Made by a program: the position numbers and the translations under genes
Notes under the pieces: generated by a model
The model's input: the letters and a program-made list of their open reading frames with translations, nothing else
Told to the model about the DNA's origin: nothing
Database searches by the model: none
In this document: in pieces, positions 1 through 9,570 of the stretch
Position numbering within the stretch: the stretch's first letter is position 1
Layout of the letters: the number at the start of each line of letters is the position of its first letter
NCBI GenBank assembly: GCA_028571685.1
Contig: CM053141.1
Location: 50,032,333 to 50,096,332 of the forward strand
Source: Heterohyrax brucei
Lineage: Eukaryota > Chordata > Mammalia > Hyracoidea > Procaviidae
Direction of reading: 5' to 3'
DNA: 64,000 bases

Positions 1-685
1 CTTAAAGCACTTACTGATGAAGATCGAAGACCACAGCCTTCAGTATGAATTACATGCCAGTATAAAGAAACCAAAAATCTTCGCAATTAGACCAATAGAC
101 AACATCATGACAAATGGAGAAAAGCTTGCCAAGTATTTCATTTTACTTGGATCCACAATCAACCCCTAAGGAAGCAGCAGTCAAGAAATTGATAGACGCG
201 TTGCATTAGGGAAATCTGCTTCAAAAGACCTCTTTGAAGTGTTGAAAAGTGAACATGTCACTTGAAGACTAAGGTGCTCCTGACCCAAGCCAGGATGTTG
301 TCAGTTGCCTCATGTGCACGGGAAAGCTTGATGAAGAATAAGGAAGACCAAGGAAGAACTGATGCCTTTGAATTGTGGTGGCAGAGAAGAATATTGAATG
401 TGTACAACCAGAGTGCTCCTTGGCAGCCAAATGGTGAGATTGCATCTTACATTTTTTGGACATGTTGTCAGGAGGGGTCATATCCTGGAAAAGGACATCA
501 TGCTAGGTAGAGGGTCAGTAAAAAAGAGTAAGATCCTCAATAAGACGGACTGACACAGTGACTGCAACAATGAGCCTAAGCATAATAATAATTGTGAGGA
601 TGGCAGGTGGTAGTATTGCTTTCTGTAGTACGTGGGTTGTTACAAGTCAGAAGTGACACCACAGTGCTTAACAATAACAACAAAA
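1..685 (+). mobile_element. RTE-clade LINE, 3' end (cut by window edge)
   Basis: This is the 3' part of an afrotherian RTE (RTE1-like) LINE, covering the C-terminal reverse-transcriptase-domain coding sequence and the 3' tail. It aligns by eye with the RTE copies at 54.2-54.9 and 62.2-62.9 kb: the same 'cacttactgatgaagatc' start region, the same 'tggacatgttgtcagga' stretch near 460, and a tail rich in AACAA near 665-685. Many frameshifts and stops leave no usable frame. The 5' part lies outside the window. Confidence 0.85.
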
Positions 686-888
686 GAATGTGGACTGTGT
701 ATCTGTCTCCCAGCTTGTAAGTGATTTATGTAGAGAAGATTGTACCATCGCTGAAGACAAGGACCACATTCATTCTAAGACCTAGTATTGTATCTACTAC
801 ATAATTTCCCTTTTCTGAGCTCCCTGACTATATGAACCTGTGGGATTTTTGAAAGTGGGAATAATTAAGTCCTTTCTTTGTACTCAGA

Positions 889-1112
889 GCCTCTGGGTAG
901 TACAGATGGTTAGCACGTTTGGCTGCTAACCAAAAGGTTGAAGGTTCAAGTCCACCCAGAGGCACCTTGGGAAAAAGCTCTGGTGATTGACTTTAGAAAC
1001 ACCAGCCACTGAAAACCCTGTGAAACATAGTTCTAGTCTTACACACAAAGAGACATTGTGAGCCACACTCAAGTAGATGGCAAGTGGTTTTTTTTGGTTC
1101 ATTTGTTTGTTT
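889..1112 (+). mobile_element. AfroSINE-like SINE, long form
   Basis: The tRNA-derived head (ctctgggtagtacagatgg, then gctgctaaccaaaagg) is followed by the extra middle block of the longer subfamily ('tctggtgattgactttagaaa', 'gccactgaaaaccctgtga'), a degraded RTE-like tail and a T-rich end. It is diverged and has no coding capacity. Confidence 0.85.
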
Positions 1113-2815
1113 CTACTTAAGTGACTGCATGTTACCCAAACATGGGCCTGTAACCATGCCTTCACTTCGCTTCCTTCTTAAACACACACTCATTCTTTTA
1201 TTAGTAAGTGCCTCCCAACACTAACAGCTGAAGTGAGTGTGCTGTCTCTTATAAAGGAAACATTTTTGTGCCTCATTCCATCCTCTTAGAAACTTATTCT
1301 TGAAAAGCTTTAAAAATGAACTAAACGTAAAACGCAACAACAATCTTTATGATCTGTTTCTCTGGTCTTTCTGAGTTCTTTCCTTCAAAGAAGGATCTGA
1401 CTCTTGATATTCAAAAAAATGGGCGTGACAGAAATCCAACCTGCAGCTTCTTGGAAGATCTTTGGTATACCTGCTCCCTCCAGGCCTCTGAGTGATGGAT
1501 GACTCTCTCTAGATACTATAGGCACCAAATCGGACTCCGGAAGAACATTACTGGTTTGCTCTTCCATTTTGAAAGAGGTTTACATACCCATTCAGTGATT
1601 TCATGTCAGATCACAATGTCTTTAAATGAGAAAAGAGGATGTTAGAAACTGAACAAAGGAGCTGCTTTAAAAGTTTTGTAAAACAATCTTTTACTGTGTT
1701 TTCAGTGAAGGCTTACACACAACATTTTAGGTTCCCATTCAACAGTTTTTACACGCGGTGTTCAGCAGTACTGGTTACGGTCTTCACAACGTGTGAACGT
1801 TCTCGTTATTTCCATTTGGGTTGTTCTTTTCCATCAGTTTAGTTTCCCTGACCATTTACAATGTCGTCTTTGTTTTAAAGTAACTGTTGACTGTTTAGTC
1901 TCATCTAGGTGATTTTTTAAAGGAGTAGAGTGCTTACAGATGATAGTCATATGTTTTGAGAAAATTTGTTATTTACAAGGTATAAATTTTGCAGGCTTTT
2001 TTTAAAGAAAAATTGTTAATACGTTCTTATGCTTCCAAATCACATGGTAATTTGTGTATTAAGATTTCCCATTTTGTCAGGCTCCACGTGCTGGATCAAA
2101 TGGCAAGTTGAGTCTTAATTATTCTACTTTCTTTTTGTTAAGAAATATAAAAAAAAAATGAGTTTAGCTATGGGATCACATTCTGTCTTCTTCTGTGGCT
2201 ATGACTGTGTACAGAGTGTGGAGCTGAAAAATGAAATAGTATCTTAATAATATTTACCTAAATCCCACTTTGCCTGAATGTTGAAAGACTTGAAATTTGA
2301 GTAAGGCCCATAATTAATTTTGCCAATTTATAGATGACCTCTGTGAGTCAAGATATAAATTATGTATTTTTGTATTCTTATCATTGAGCTTATTAAGCTC
2401 CTTACTGAGTGAATGTCTTCACCCCCCCTGCCCCCCAACTTGGTAGCAAGGTATTATATGAGGCCGAGCTCCGTGGCGAGTGTTTATTCACCAGATGGGA
2501 AGGATAAGGAAGCCGGGACCTCATAACTGACTTGACATGAATGGTGTGCGCTGTGCCTTTCCCTTGGTACTTCGGCAGCTACTAAATCCTGCTATACTTC
2601 CTATTGCTGGCTGACAAGAAACAGAAGCCTCTTCACACAAGTGACTGGTGGCAGATGAATCAAGCCACTGAAATGCTATGCCCCAGACTTTCATCTGCCG
2701 GGCTGAGCTGGGTCATTACAAAGTGTGCTTTCACACATGCTTCTCTTAAGGCTGCAATTTATGCGTAGTATGGGCGATAGTTAGTTGAACTCAGCAAGTT
2801 TATTTTAAACATCTA
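1113..2815. other. Unassigned unique sequence
   Basis: No recognised gene or repeat. Frames at 1385-1567 (-) and 1639-1842 (+) are 60-67 codons with no motif. A C-rich patch lies near 2422-2436. The stretch 2460-2760 is less AT-rich than its surroundings and could be conserved non-coding DNA, which needs cross-species alignment to judge. Confidence 0.4.
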
Positions 2816-2819
2816 ATTA

Positions 2820-2970
2820 TCAACATAATTATTTATACTTTGTATATAAATAATATAATATATGATATAATACATATAAATACAATTATAAATAAATAGA
2901 CATATAAAAATAAATATATATAAATTAATATAATAAATAATATATAATATATAAATATAATTATAAACAT
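2820..2970. repeat. AT-rich simple sequence (TATAAATA-like)
   Basis: About 150 bases made almost wholly of A and T, with irregular TATAAATA/ATAATATA units and many short palindromes. It is a low-complexity expansion rather than a clean microsatellite. Confidence 0.9.
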
Positions 2971-3017
2971 CTACTATGGTGCATACATTCTGAAGGTTTA
3001 AAAAGACGTGGATGCAA

Positions 3018-3122
3018 CTGTAGAACTGCCCTACAGCGTTTCCAAGGAATGCCTGGTGGATTCAGACTGCCAACCTTTTGATTAGCAGCCATAGCTCTTA
3101 ACCACTAGGCCTCTAGGGTTTC
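3018..3122 (-). mobile_element. AfroSINE-like SINE, 3'-truncated
   Basis: Reads in reverse as the tRNA-like head (from 'cctctagggtttcc' at the right end through 'attagcagccatagc') into the middle block 'tagaactgccc'. The RTE-like tail is missing on the left side. Confidence 0.85.
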
Positions 3123-3159
3123 CAGAATAAATGTACATAGGTATGTTTCAGTTTCTACC

Positions 3160-3385
3160 ACTCGTCTGTTTGTCATGCTGCGGTGGCTTACCTGTTGCTG
3201 TGATGCTGGAAGCTTTACCTTTGGTATTTCAAATAGTAGCAGGGTCACCCGTGGTGTACCGGTTTCAGCTGAGATTCCAGACTAAGACTAGGAAAGAAAA
3301 CCTGGCAATCTACTTCTAAAAAAACTTGGCTGGTGAAAGCTTTATGAATAGCAGTGTAACATACTTCTGTTGAATTGTGTATCAT
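3160..3385 (+). mobile_element. RTE 5' untranslated-region fragment
   Basis: Matches the 5' ends of the RTE copy at 36885 and of the reverse-strand mini-element at 4936-5430. Shared blocks are 'gatgctggaagct', 'cagcagggtcaccc' type sequence, 'tttcagctgag' and 'gaatagcag'. Only the 5' leader is present. The 62-codon frame at 3131-3319 is a by-product of this leader, not a gene. Confidence 0.75.
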
Positions 3386-3954
3386 CTTTCTGGTTAGTGC
3401 TTTGAAAAAAATGATGAAAAGCCTCCTTATTGAAAGAAAAATCAAGCAGCAATATCACACCCAGATGAATATGATGTATGTAAGCGGGGCGGGGTGGTGG
3501 TAAGTGAAGTATTATCCCTTTATTAGAGAACTTAAACTGCTTTGAAACATGTTAACGATCTAGGCTGATTCTCAAGGCCTTTGGAGAGAGTGGTGGTGGA
3601 CCTCATGGAATTTTATTACAATTTTAAACATCTGGTTTCAATTGATTTTCCTTGTAGATAATGGGAATATTATGCAAACTTTTCTAATTGCCAGATTTTG
3701 CTTAGATAATCTGACCTAGTAGGTCTGGAGTGGAACCTAGGCATCTGTATTTTTATAAGTCTTGCAGACATTCTTGATAATCCTGCCAATCAAATTTTTG
3801 CCAGGGTGTGTAGGTGATATGTGAACTAGCTTGTGAATTGAAACATGACTATGTGCCGTCCTAGCTTCCTAATGACTTTGACTTCTCCATCACATTTAAA
3901 TAACAACCTGAAATAATTTCCAGCTTTCCACACATTCTACTTCTGGTACAAATT
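3386..3954. other. Unassigned sequence
   Basis: No gene, RNA or repeat was recognised here. There is a short G-rich patch near 3484-3500. Confidence 0.4.
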
Positions 3955-4503
3955 CTGACAATTGCATTTGTAAACTCATCCTAGAAAAAGTACCACATAG
4001 CTATTGCTGAATATCACTACACTCATCTTCAAAATACTCCCCTTGGGAAGATAGGCACCACTGCCAGAGCCTAGTCCACCCTTAGTGCAATTTTGGAACT
4101 CTTTTTCCGGAGTGGCCATCAGAGCTGTAGTCGTATTACCCTTGGTGTCCTGCATGTTATCAAAATGTCTTCCTTTCAGTATTTCCTTTGTCTCTGGGTA
4201 AAGAAAAAAGTCATCGGGGGCCAGATCAGGTGAGTAGGTAGGGTATTCCAATACAATTGTTTGTTTACTGGCTAAAAAGTCCCTCACAGACAACTATACC
4301 ATTAAGTTCGTAAACTTCCCACTGTGCCACCATGCACAATGGCCATTCCAGAAAGAGTTCCAAAATCGCTTTGAAGGGGGGACTAGGCGCTGGCATCACT
4401 GCATCCGTTCCCAAGGGGAGTCCTTCCAAGGTGACTGTGGTGATATTCAGCAATGCGCTGCGTAGCACTTAGAACAATTACATTCTCAGACTTAATTGTT
4501 GGA
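3955..4503 (+). mobile_element. Fold-back mariner derivative, copy 1
   Basis: Composite non-autonomous mariner. Positions 3955-4291 are the reverse complement of a mariner 3' end, including the transposase C-terminus (the SPDLAP block reads on the minus strand). About 4291-4340 is the 5' terminal repeat in plus orientation (ttaagttcgtaaactt), and 4341-4503 is a plus-strand copy of the last ~160 bases. Arms 3955-4117 and 4341-4503 are inverted repeats of each other. The same layout recurs at 41105-41647 and 63378-63768; the mariner at 16293-17607 is linear and serves as the reference. The 105-codon minus frame 3976-4293 is the transposase remnant. Confidence 0.8.
3976..4293 (-). pseudogene. 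Mariner transposase C-terminal remnant
   Basis: The 105-codon frame encodes the end of a Tc1/mariner transposase. It begins just before a FLASKQ motif and carries YSPDLAP followed two residues later by Asp, the third acidic residue of the catalytic triad in this family. The first two acids, the DNA-binding domain and the start region are absent, so it cannot act. The last part of the frame reads through the element's 3' untranslated end. It lies within the left arm of the fold-back element. Confidence 0.8.
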
Positions 4504-4861
4504 CCTTGCATATTTTCACGCGGATGCAAATGCCACCACCTGCACTTGGCCTTCCATGATGTTATGGCTGAAAGTGATTCCCTCTTACACTGAAAGGAAT
4601 TTCTCTTCCACAAATGTGAGTTCACTACTTTGAGTTGTGGAGTAATGTCTAAATTTGAGGAACACACCTTGCAACTTATTTAGGGATCTGCTGAGGATTT
4701 TCTCAAGAAAATTACTACATGGTGTCATCATGAGCATCAGAACACATTTTTCTCCATCAGCTTACCTACATGTTTTCTGCGGGCCATATGGCGGATCAAC
4801 TAAGAGCTTGAATTTTGAAGTTAGACTGCACACATTAAAGTTTCAACCTCATTACTTACAA
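4504..4861. other. Unassigned sequence
   Basis: Nothing recognised. The frames here (4383-4667 minus, 4655-4936 plus) run across the mariner and MIR boundaries and show no protein motif. Confidence 0.4.
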
Positions 4862-4934
4862 ACCACGGGACTTTGGATAATTCACTTAACCTCTTTGACC
4901 TCAATATCCTTTCCTGTAAAATGTGGTTACAGAT
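4862..4934 (+). mobile_element. MIR, left half
   Basis: Core of a mammalian-wide interspersed repeat: 'ctttggataattcacttaacctc' type sequence followed by 'cctgtaaaatg'. Its continuation is displaced to 5431-5492 by a later insertion. Confidence 0.7.
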
Positions 4935-4935
4935 A

Positions 4936-5430
4936 GACAGACAGACAGACAGTTAGGTAGGCAGATGCTGTCCAGTTGATCCTGACTCATAGTTACTTGA
5001 TACGCAATGGAATGAACCGGTGCCCAGTCCTGTGTCGGCCTCGTGGTCACTGGTGTGTAACTGCAGGTCTTGTGTCATCCCACTTCGCCGAAGCTCTCCT
5101 TTCCCCATGCTGGTCCTCTGCTTCCCCAGACACAATGTCCTCCTCTAGTGAGTGATCTTTCTTGGGGGTTGATGAGCTTAAAGCAGGTGAGTTGGACAGT
5201 GTTCTGTTGTGATCCATAGGGTTTCGCTGGCTAGTTTTCAGAAATAGATCGCCAGGCCTCTCTTTCCAGTCTGCCTGTTTTCAGTCTGTGACAGTCTGGA
5301 AACTCCACTGAAACCTGTACACCAGTGGTGACTCTGCTAGTGTCTGGAATACTGATGGCGTGGTGTCTTACATCACAGTGACACAGAAGCCGCCACAGTA
5401 CACAGACCGACAGTTAGGTGATGGGGGTTT
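4936..5430 (-). mobile_element. RTE mini-element (5' leader joined to 3' end)
   Basis: Non-autonomous RTE derivative of about 490 bases on the minus strand. Its right part (about 5200-5425) is the reverse complement of the RTE 5' leader also seen at 3160 and 36885. Its left part (about 4960-5160) is the RTE 3' terminal region (mirrored 'gttgatcctgactcatag' and the tail). The whole coding region is missing. Both borders carry a similar 'gacagttaggt' motif (near 4950 and 5410), compatible with a target-site duplication, though the left one sits in a GACA repeat. It divides a MIR. Confidence 0.65.
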
Positions 5431-5492
5431 AAGTACAATTCTTACATAGCCGAGTCATTATGAGGATGAAATAATTAATGTGAGTAAAATCT
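5431..5492 (+). mobile_element. MIR, right half
   Basis: Continues the MIR of 4862-4934: 'cattatgaggatgaaataatt' corresponds to the MIR segment that normally follows directly after 'tgtaaaatggg'. Confidence 0.6.
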
Positions 5493-5889
5493 ATAATGCA
5501 CTAATTGTCATTTTATAATTATTGCATTAGGTATTTACTGTTATTAATATTTGCCACACATGGCTTATTTTTAAATTATGATTCCTAAAGACTAGCTTAT
5601 GAGCTTTTCTCTTCCCATTGGTTGAAAATAGACTTAAATCCATATTTATGACCTGACCACAGTAAGGGAGGGAAAAATTTAGTCTTGTCACTGGCCCAGT
5701 ATTTTTGTCTTTTCCATTGAATTCCTTGTTTTTTTCATTTAATTTATGCATGTTCTTTCTGGAAAAAGGGGTAGAGCATATGAAAACAATAAATACACAA
5801 TTTTTCTTTATCCTGCTGAAGAAAGAAATTAAGAAATAGGCTAATTTTAGGACAAGAGAAAAATACCCCTGAGGCAATTTTGACTCAGT
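5493..5889. other. Unassigned sequence
   Basis: No repeat recognised. The 116-codon minus frame 5527-5877 is AT-rich, has no motif I recognise and ends at the SINE border. I regard it as chance. Confidence 0.4.
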
Positions 5890-6011
5890 TTAACCCTGTA
5901 GGCCAGGGTAGAACTGCTCCAGAGGGTAGGCCAGGAATGACTGGTAGATTCAAACTGCCGGTCTGTTGGTTAATGGCTAAGCTCCTAACCGATGTGCCAC
6001 CAGGGGTCCAA
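5890..6011 (-). mobile_element. AfroSINE-like SINE
   Basis: Reverse-oriented short form. The head lies at the right (ccaccaggggtcc, gtctgttggttaatggct) and the middle block 'tagaactgctcc' at the left; the tail is truncated. Confidence 0.85.
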
Positions 6012-6995
6012 AGCAAAATATAGGAAGTCAGAATTTAAGCAGAAATGTTTGGGCGTAAAAAAACAAATGTACCAAAGAAACAAGAAGGAGTCACAGTGTG
6101 GCAGGAGACAACTTTCTTCCTAATTTACTTAACTTTCATTTAGAGAAACACACAGTGTTTTGTGTGGCTGTCCTGTGTGTTCTTCCATTCCATTTTCAGT
6201 GAGAAAGGGGTCCCTGATAGCACAGGAGGAATTGATTTCAGAATTCCTGAATGACATAACACTAAAATTAACCTCACAATTTGAAAGTTCAGTGGCCATG
6301 AAGTTAGTGGCCTCTAGTCACTTACAATGTAAGCCACTCATAAGCTTTTTGAAAAAGATTTCTTAAATGGCTTTTGAAAACCACTGTCTTGTGCTGACGA
6401 TTTAGCCACAGGAACAATAATAACAATCCTCCCTTCGAAGTGTACCGGGTGACAAGGGATAGCTTTCTACCCTTGAAGTCTCCCAAAGACTTAGAATGTT
6501 TTTGTAAACCACAAGAGTATTACTTCTCCACAAGACCATTATGTTAGTGGTTTATAATGTCATCTGCACTTCTTGATTGATTTATAGCATAGTTATCCAG
6601 CCATCTCACTTCATTAGCCTGGGTATTTTTTTCTGCCTAGGTCACATGACTTGTTGAATCCAGACTGCTCTTTAGTTTCCAGCAATTCACTCTGCTTGAA
6701 TCCTGAAGATTCCAGTTTAGGGAAAAAGTCTCTCAGATCCCCCAGTGATTTGTGTCTCCAAACTTTATTGTGCAAAACCATCCTCCCCAGAAGCCATATT
6801 CTGTGAAAAGTGATGACAGGATCATGTTTTGATCGGAGAGGGCGAAGCTCTCAGAAGGCAAAGTCTACTGGCTGAACTTGAGAACTCCTTCCAAGTTGTA
6901 GCAAACCGCACTAGGAGGGAGTACTCTGACAGCAACCCAGGCTGAGAAACGTGTGCATCATGCGGGAGCTCCATTACCTGGCATCTAACTGCAAA
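6012..6995. other. Unassigned unique sequence
   Basis: No gene or repeat recognised. The 68-codon plus frame at 6160-6366 has no motif. Confidence 0.4.
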
Positions 6996-7195
6996 GGAGC
7001 CCTTGTGGCATAGTGGGTTCAGCGTTCCACTGCTAACTAAAAGGTCAGCAGTTCAATCCCACAAGCTGCTCTGTGAGAGAAAGATGTGGCAGTGTGCTTC
7101 CGTAAAGATTTACAGCCTTGTTGGGCAGTTCTACTCTGTCCTGTAGAGCTGCTAGGAGTCAGGGTCAACTCAAGGACAACAGTTTTGGTATCACT
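6996..7195 (+). mobile_element. AfroSINE-like SINE
   Basis: Head 'cttgtggcatagtggg', B-box-like 'cagcagttcaatccc', an extra middle block with 'tacagccttg', then 'gttctactctgtcctgtag' and a degraded RTE-like tail. Confidence 0.9.
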
Positions 7196-7230
7196 GTAAA
7201 ATATTTTTTCTTTTCTGATATTCAGCTGTC

Positions 7231-7393
7231 CCTAAACCCACCCACTGCCATTAAGTTGATTCTGACTCATAGAGATCCTACAGGACAGAGTAGAATAGAA
7301 CTGCTCCATAGTTTCCAAGGAGCACCTGGTGGGTTCAAGCTGCCAACTTTGGGATTTTGCAGCCATAGCACTTACCACTATGGCACTAGAGTA
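7231..7393 (-). mobile_element. AfroSINE-like SINE
   Basis: Reverse orientation. Tail at left ('ttgattctgactcatagaga'), middle 'acaggacagagtag', head at right ending 'ctatggcactagag'. It lies between two plus-strand SINEs. Confidence 0.9.
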
Positions 7394-7395
7394 AC

Positions 7396-7606
7396 TGTCC
7401 CTAGGTAGTGCAAATGGTTACTGTGCTCAGCTACTAACCAAAGGTTTGAGTCCACCACAGAGACACCTCAAAAGAAAAGCTTGACAATCTACTTCCAAAA
7501 AAAAAGAATCAGCCACTGAAAATGCTATGAAGCACAGTCTTACTCTGAACCACAGTGGGTAACCATGAGTTGGAAATGACTCACTGACAGTTGATTTTGT
7601 TTTATT
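7396..7606 (+). mobile_element. AfroSINE-like SINE, long form
   Basis: Head 'gtccctaggtagtgcaaatg', then the long-form middle block with 'acaatctacttccaaaa' and 'agccactgaaaatgctatg', ending in an RTE-like tail 'catgagttggaaatgactc'. It abuts the preceding reverse SINE with almost no gap. Confidence 0.9.
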
Positions 7607-8355
7607 TAACTGTACTGGTATTTTTTTCTTATGTGTTGATCCTATATTTTTCAGCCACTTATAAGTACAAAAGCCAAATAAATCTGTCAATTTAAAATGT
7701 GTTACAATGATTGTAAGTGACAGAATTCCAGAATTTACTGTCTGGTATAAAAATATTTGGGATTAGAAAACTGTGAATAATAAAATACATATCAAATTAT
7801 GGGCATTACTGCTCAGTAAAATAATGATAGTAGAGTGAAAGTGACAACTGGGTAAATTTTTAATAATATTCTCATATACTTTGCATATCTGGGATTGCCA
7901 TGGGTCAGTATTGACTTGACAGCAACTAATAACAAGAAATTATTTGAATTTTTACATAGTCCACTTGGAAACTGAGAGAGAATTCTTGATCTAAATATGT
8001 TAGTGATCTCATGAAATGCCTTTCTTTGCATATAGACTTGTATCCTCTGCCTTTTAAGAGGATACCATTTTGCTGACCAGGAGTGATAAACACTCTGGTA
8101 TAGAATGCTGCTTTTGGAGTTTGATCTCGAAAAACTTTGACTGAAATAAAACTCATAAGATAATATTGGAAATACTTTTGAGTCTTTCTACTTTATGAAT
8201 TTCATTTCTCTTCTATCACCTTTTCCCCAAGTAGTTGCCTGCAAAGAGTATTTATATTGTCTTTACTCCTGTTGATAACAATTACAGTGTGCCTTTGATG
8301 ACTTCTCTTTATCCCCTTTATTTTATGTACTAGATATTTCTCCTCCTTGCAGGTT
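7607..8355. other. Unassigned sequence with a small SINE tail fragment
   Basis: Mostly AT-rich sequence with no recognised feature. Positions 7888-7932 (gattgccatgggtcag...cttgacagcaac) look like an isolated plus-strand SINE/RTE tail fragment. Confidence 0.45.
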
Positions 8356-8531
8356 GTGGAAACCCTGGTGGCATCACGGTTAAGAGCTAAGGCTGCTAAC
8401 CAAGGGTCGGCAGTTTGACTCCACTATGTGCTGCTTGGAAACCACATGGGACATGTCCCTCTGTCCTGTAGGGCTGCTGTGGGTTGGAATGGACTCCATA
8501 GTGATGGGTTTAGTTTGGTTTTGTAGTTTTT
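8356..8531 (+). mobile_element. AfroSINE-like SINE
   Basis: Complete short form: 'gaaaccctggtggcatcacgg' head, 'ggctgctaaccaagggtcgg', 'cctctgtcctgtagggctg', then tail and a T/G-rich end. Confidence 0.93.
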
Positions 8532-9039
8532 AGGAAGAGGAATGGGGGAAGATGAAAGAATGTACCAAACATGGATTTCAAAAGATGATTTCTATTTTAA
8601 TTTGCACGTCTTTTCTTGTCTAAACCCTTAAGTTACTTAACAGTAACAACAGCAACAAGAGTGTCATTATCTATTTGTGTCTATTTTATTTATCAGATTA
8701 GAGACACGGTTTTAATGGAATAAATAAATATGTGTCTATCTTGATTGAAATTTTATATGCTTACTGTATTTATGGATGTACATTTAGAAATTAAGCATAC
8801 TTCATGATTTTAAGAGGAAAAGATATTTTTAGTCCTACCAAAGCCACATGTGTAAGTTATATTGACCAGCATGTGGCAATTTTATAAGTGCACTATTATT
8901 CTCAGAAGAATGCCTTGTGAAAAATAATTTTGGCAGAGCACCAGAGGCAGCACTTAGCTTTGGAGGACTTCACTTTTGATTACAGCCTCTGAGCATTGTC
9001 CCACACAACTGTACAATCATGGATAAACTCACCATCTCT
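8532..9039. other. Unassigned sequence
   Basis: AT-rich, with no gene or repeat recognised. Confidence 0.4.
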
Positions 9040-9212
9040 GTAGCAAACCAAACCAAACCCACTGCTACTGAGTCAATGCTGACGCATAGCAAAACTCCAA
9101 GACACAATAGAGCTGCCTCAGAGAGTCTTCAAGGAGCACCTGGTGGACTTGAACTGCTGACCTTTCGGTTAGCAGTCATAGCACTTAAGCATTACATCAC
9201 CAGGGTTTCCAT
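9040..9212 (-). mobile_element. AfroSINE-like SINE
   Basis: Reverse orientation, nearly complete: 'ccaaaccaaacccactgc' tail, 'gagtcaatgctgacgc', 'gagcacctggtggact', head ending 'caccagggtttcc'. The 82-codon frame at 9019-9267 is translated SINE. Confidence 0.93.
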
Positions 9213-9382
9213 CTGTGTGATAACAAGGACTCCAGGAATACATAGCTCTGTAGATCTCACTGGGTAATTATGCAGGGCACTTTAGTTTTCTAAATGGTAA
9301 GGGAACTGATAAAGAAGCTGGATCAGCCTTTCAGATAGCTAAATGTCTTAACATCATCAATGCCAATATATGCCCAGTGAAG

Positions 9383-9570
9383 TTAAAAACTGGGTTTGAG
9401 TGTAGCATTTTGAATTACCAGGTATGTGCCTTTGGCAAGTAATGTAACCCTTCTAGACATCAGTTTCCCCATCTCAGTAAATGGGAGGAATATTGACCTT
9501 ACAGTATTGCTTTGAGTATTAAGTAAAAGTCAGATTATTCAGATAAGTCTCTTATCATTTTTACATTTCC
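9383..9570 (+). mobile_element. MIR
   Basis: Recognisable core: 'tgcctttggcaagtaatgta', 'cagtttccccatctcagtaa', 'atgggaggaatattgacctt', then the part after the core. It is one of the oldest repeats in the window. Confidence 0.8.

Noticed and set aside
3131-3319. A 62-codon frame with hydrophobic N-terminus resembling a signal peptide
   Set aside because: It lies in the RTE 5' leader, which is found in other copies in both orientations, so the frame is not a gene.
7020-7065. tRNA-like sequence with A- and B-box motifs
   Set aside because: It is the tRNA-derived head of an AfroSINE; dozens of the same heads occur in the window and none folds as a full tRNA.
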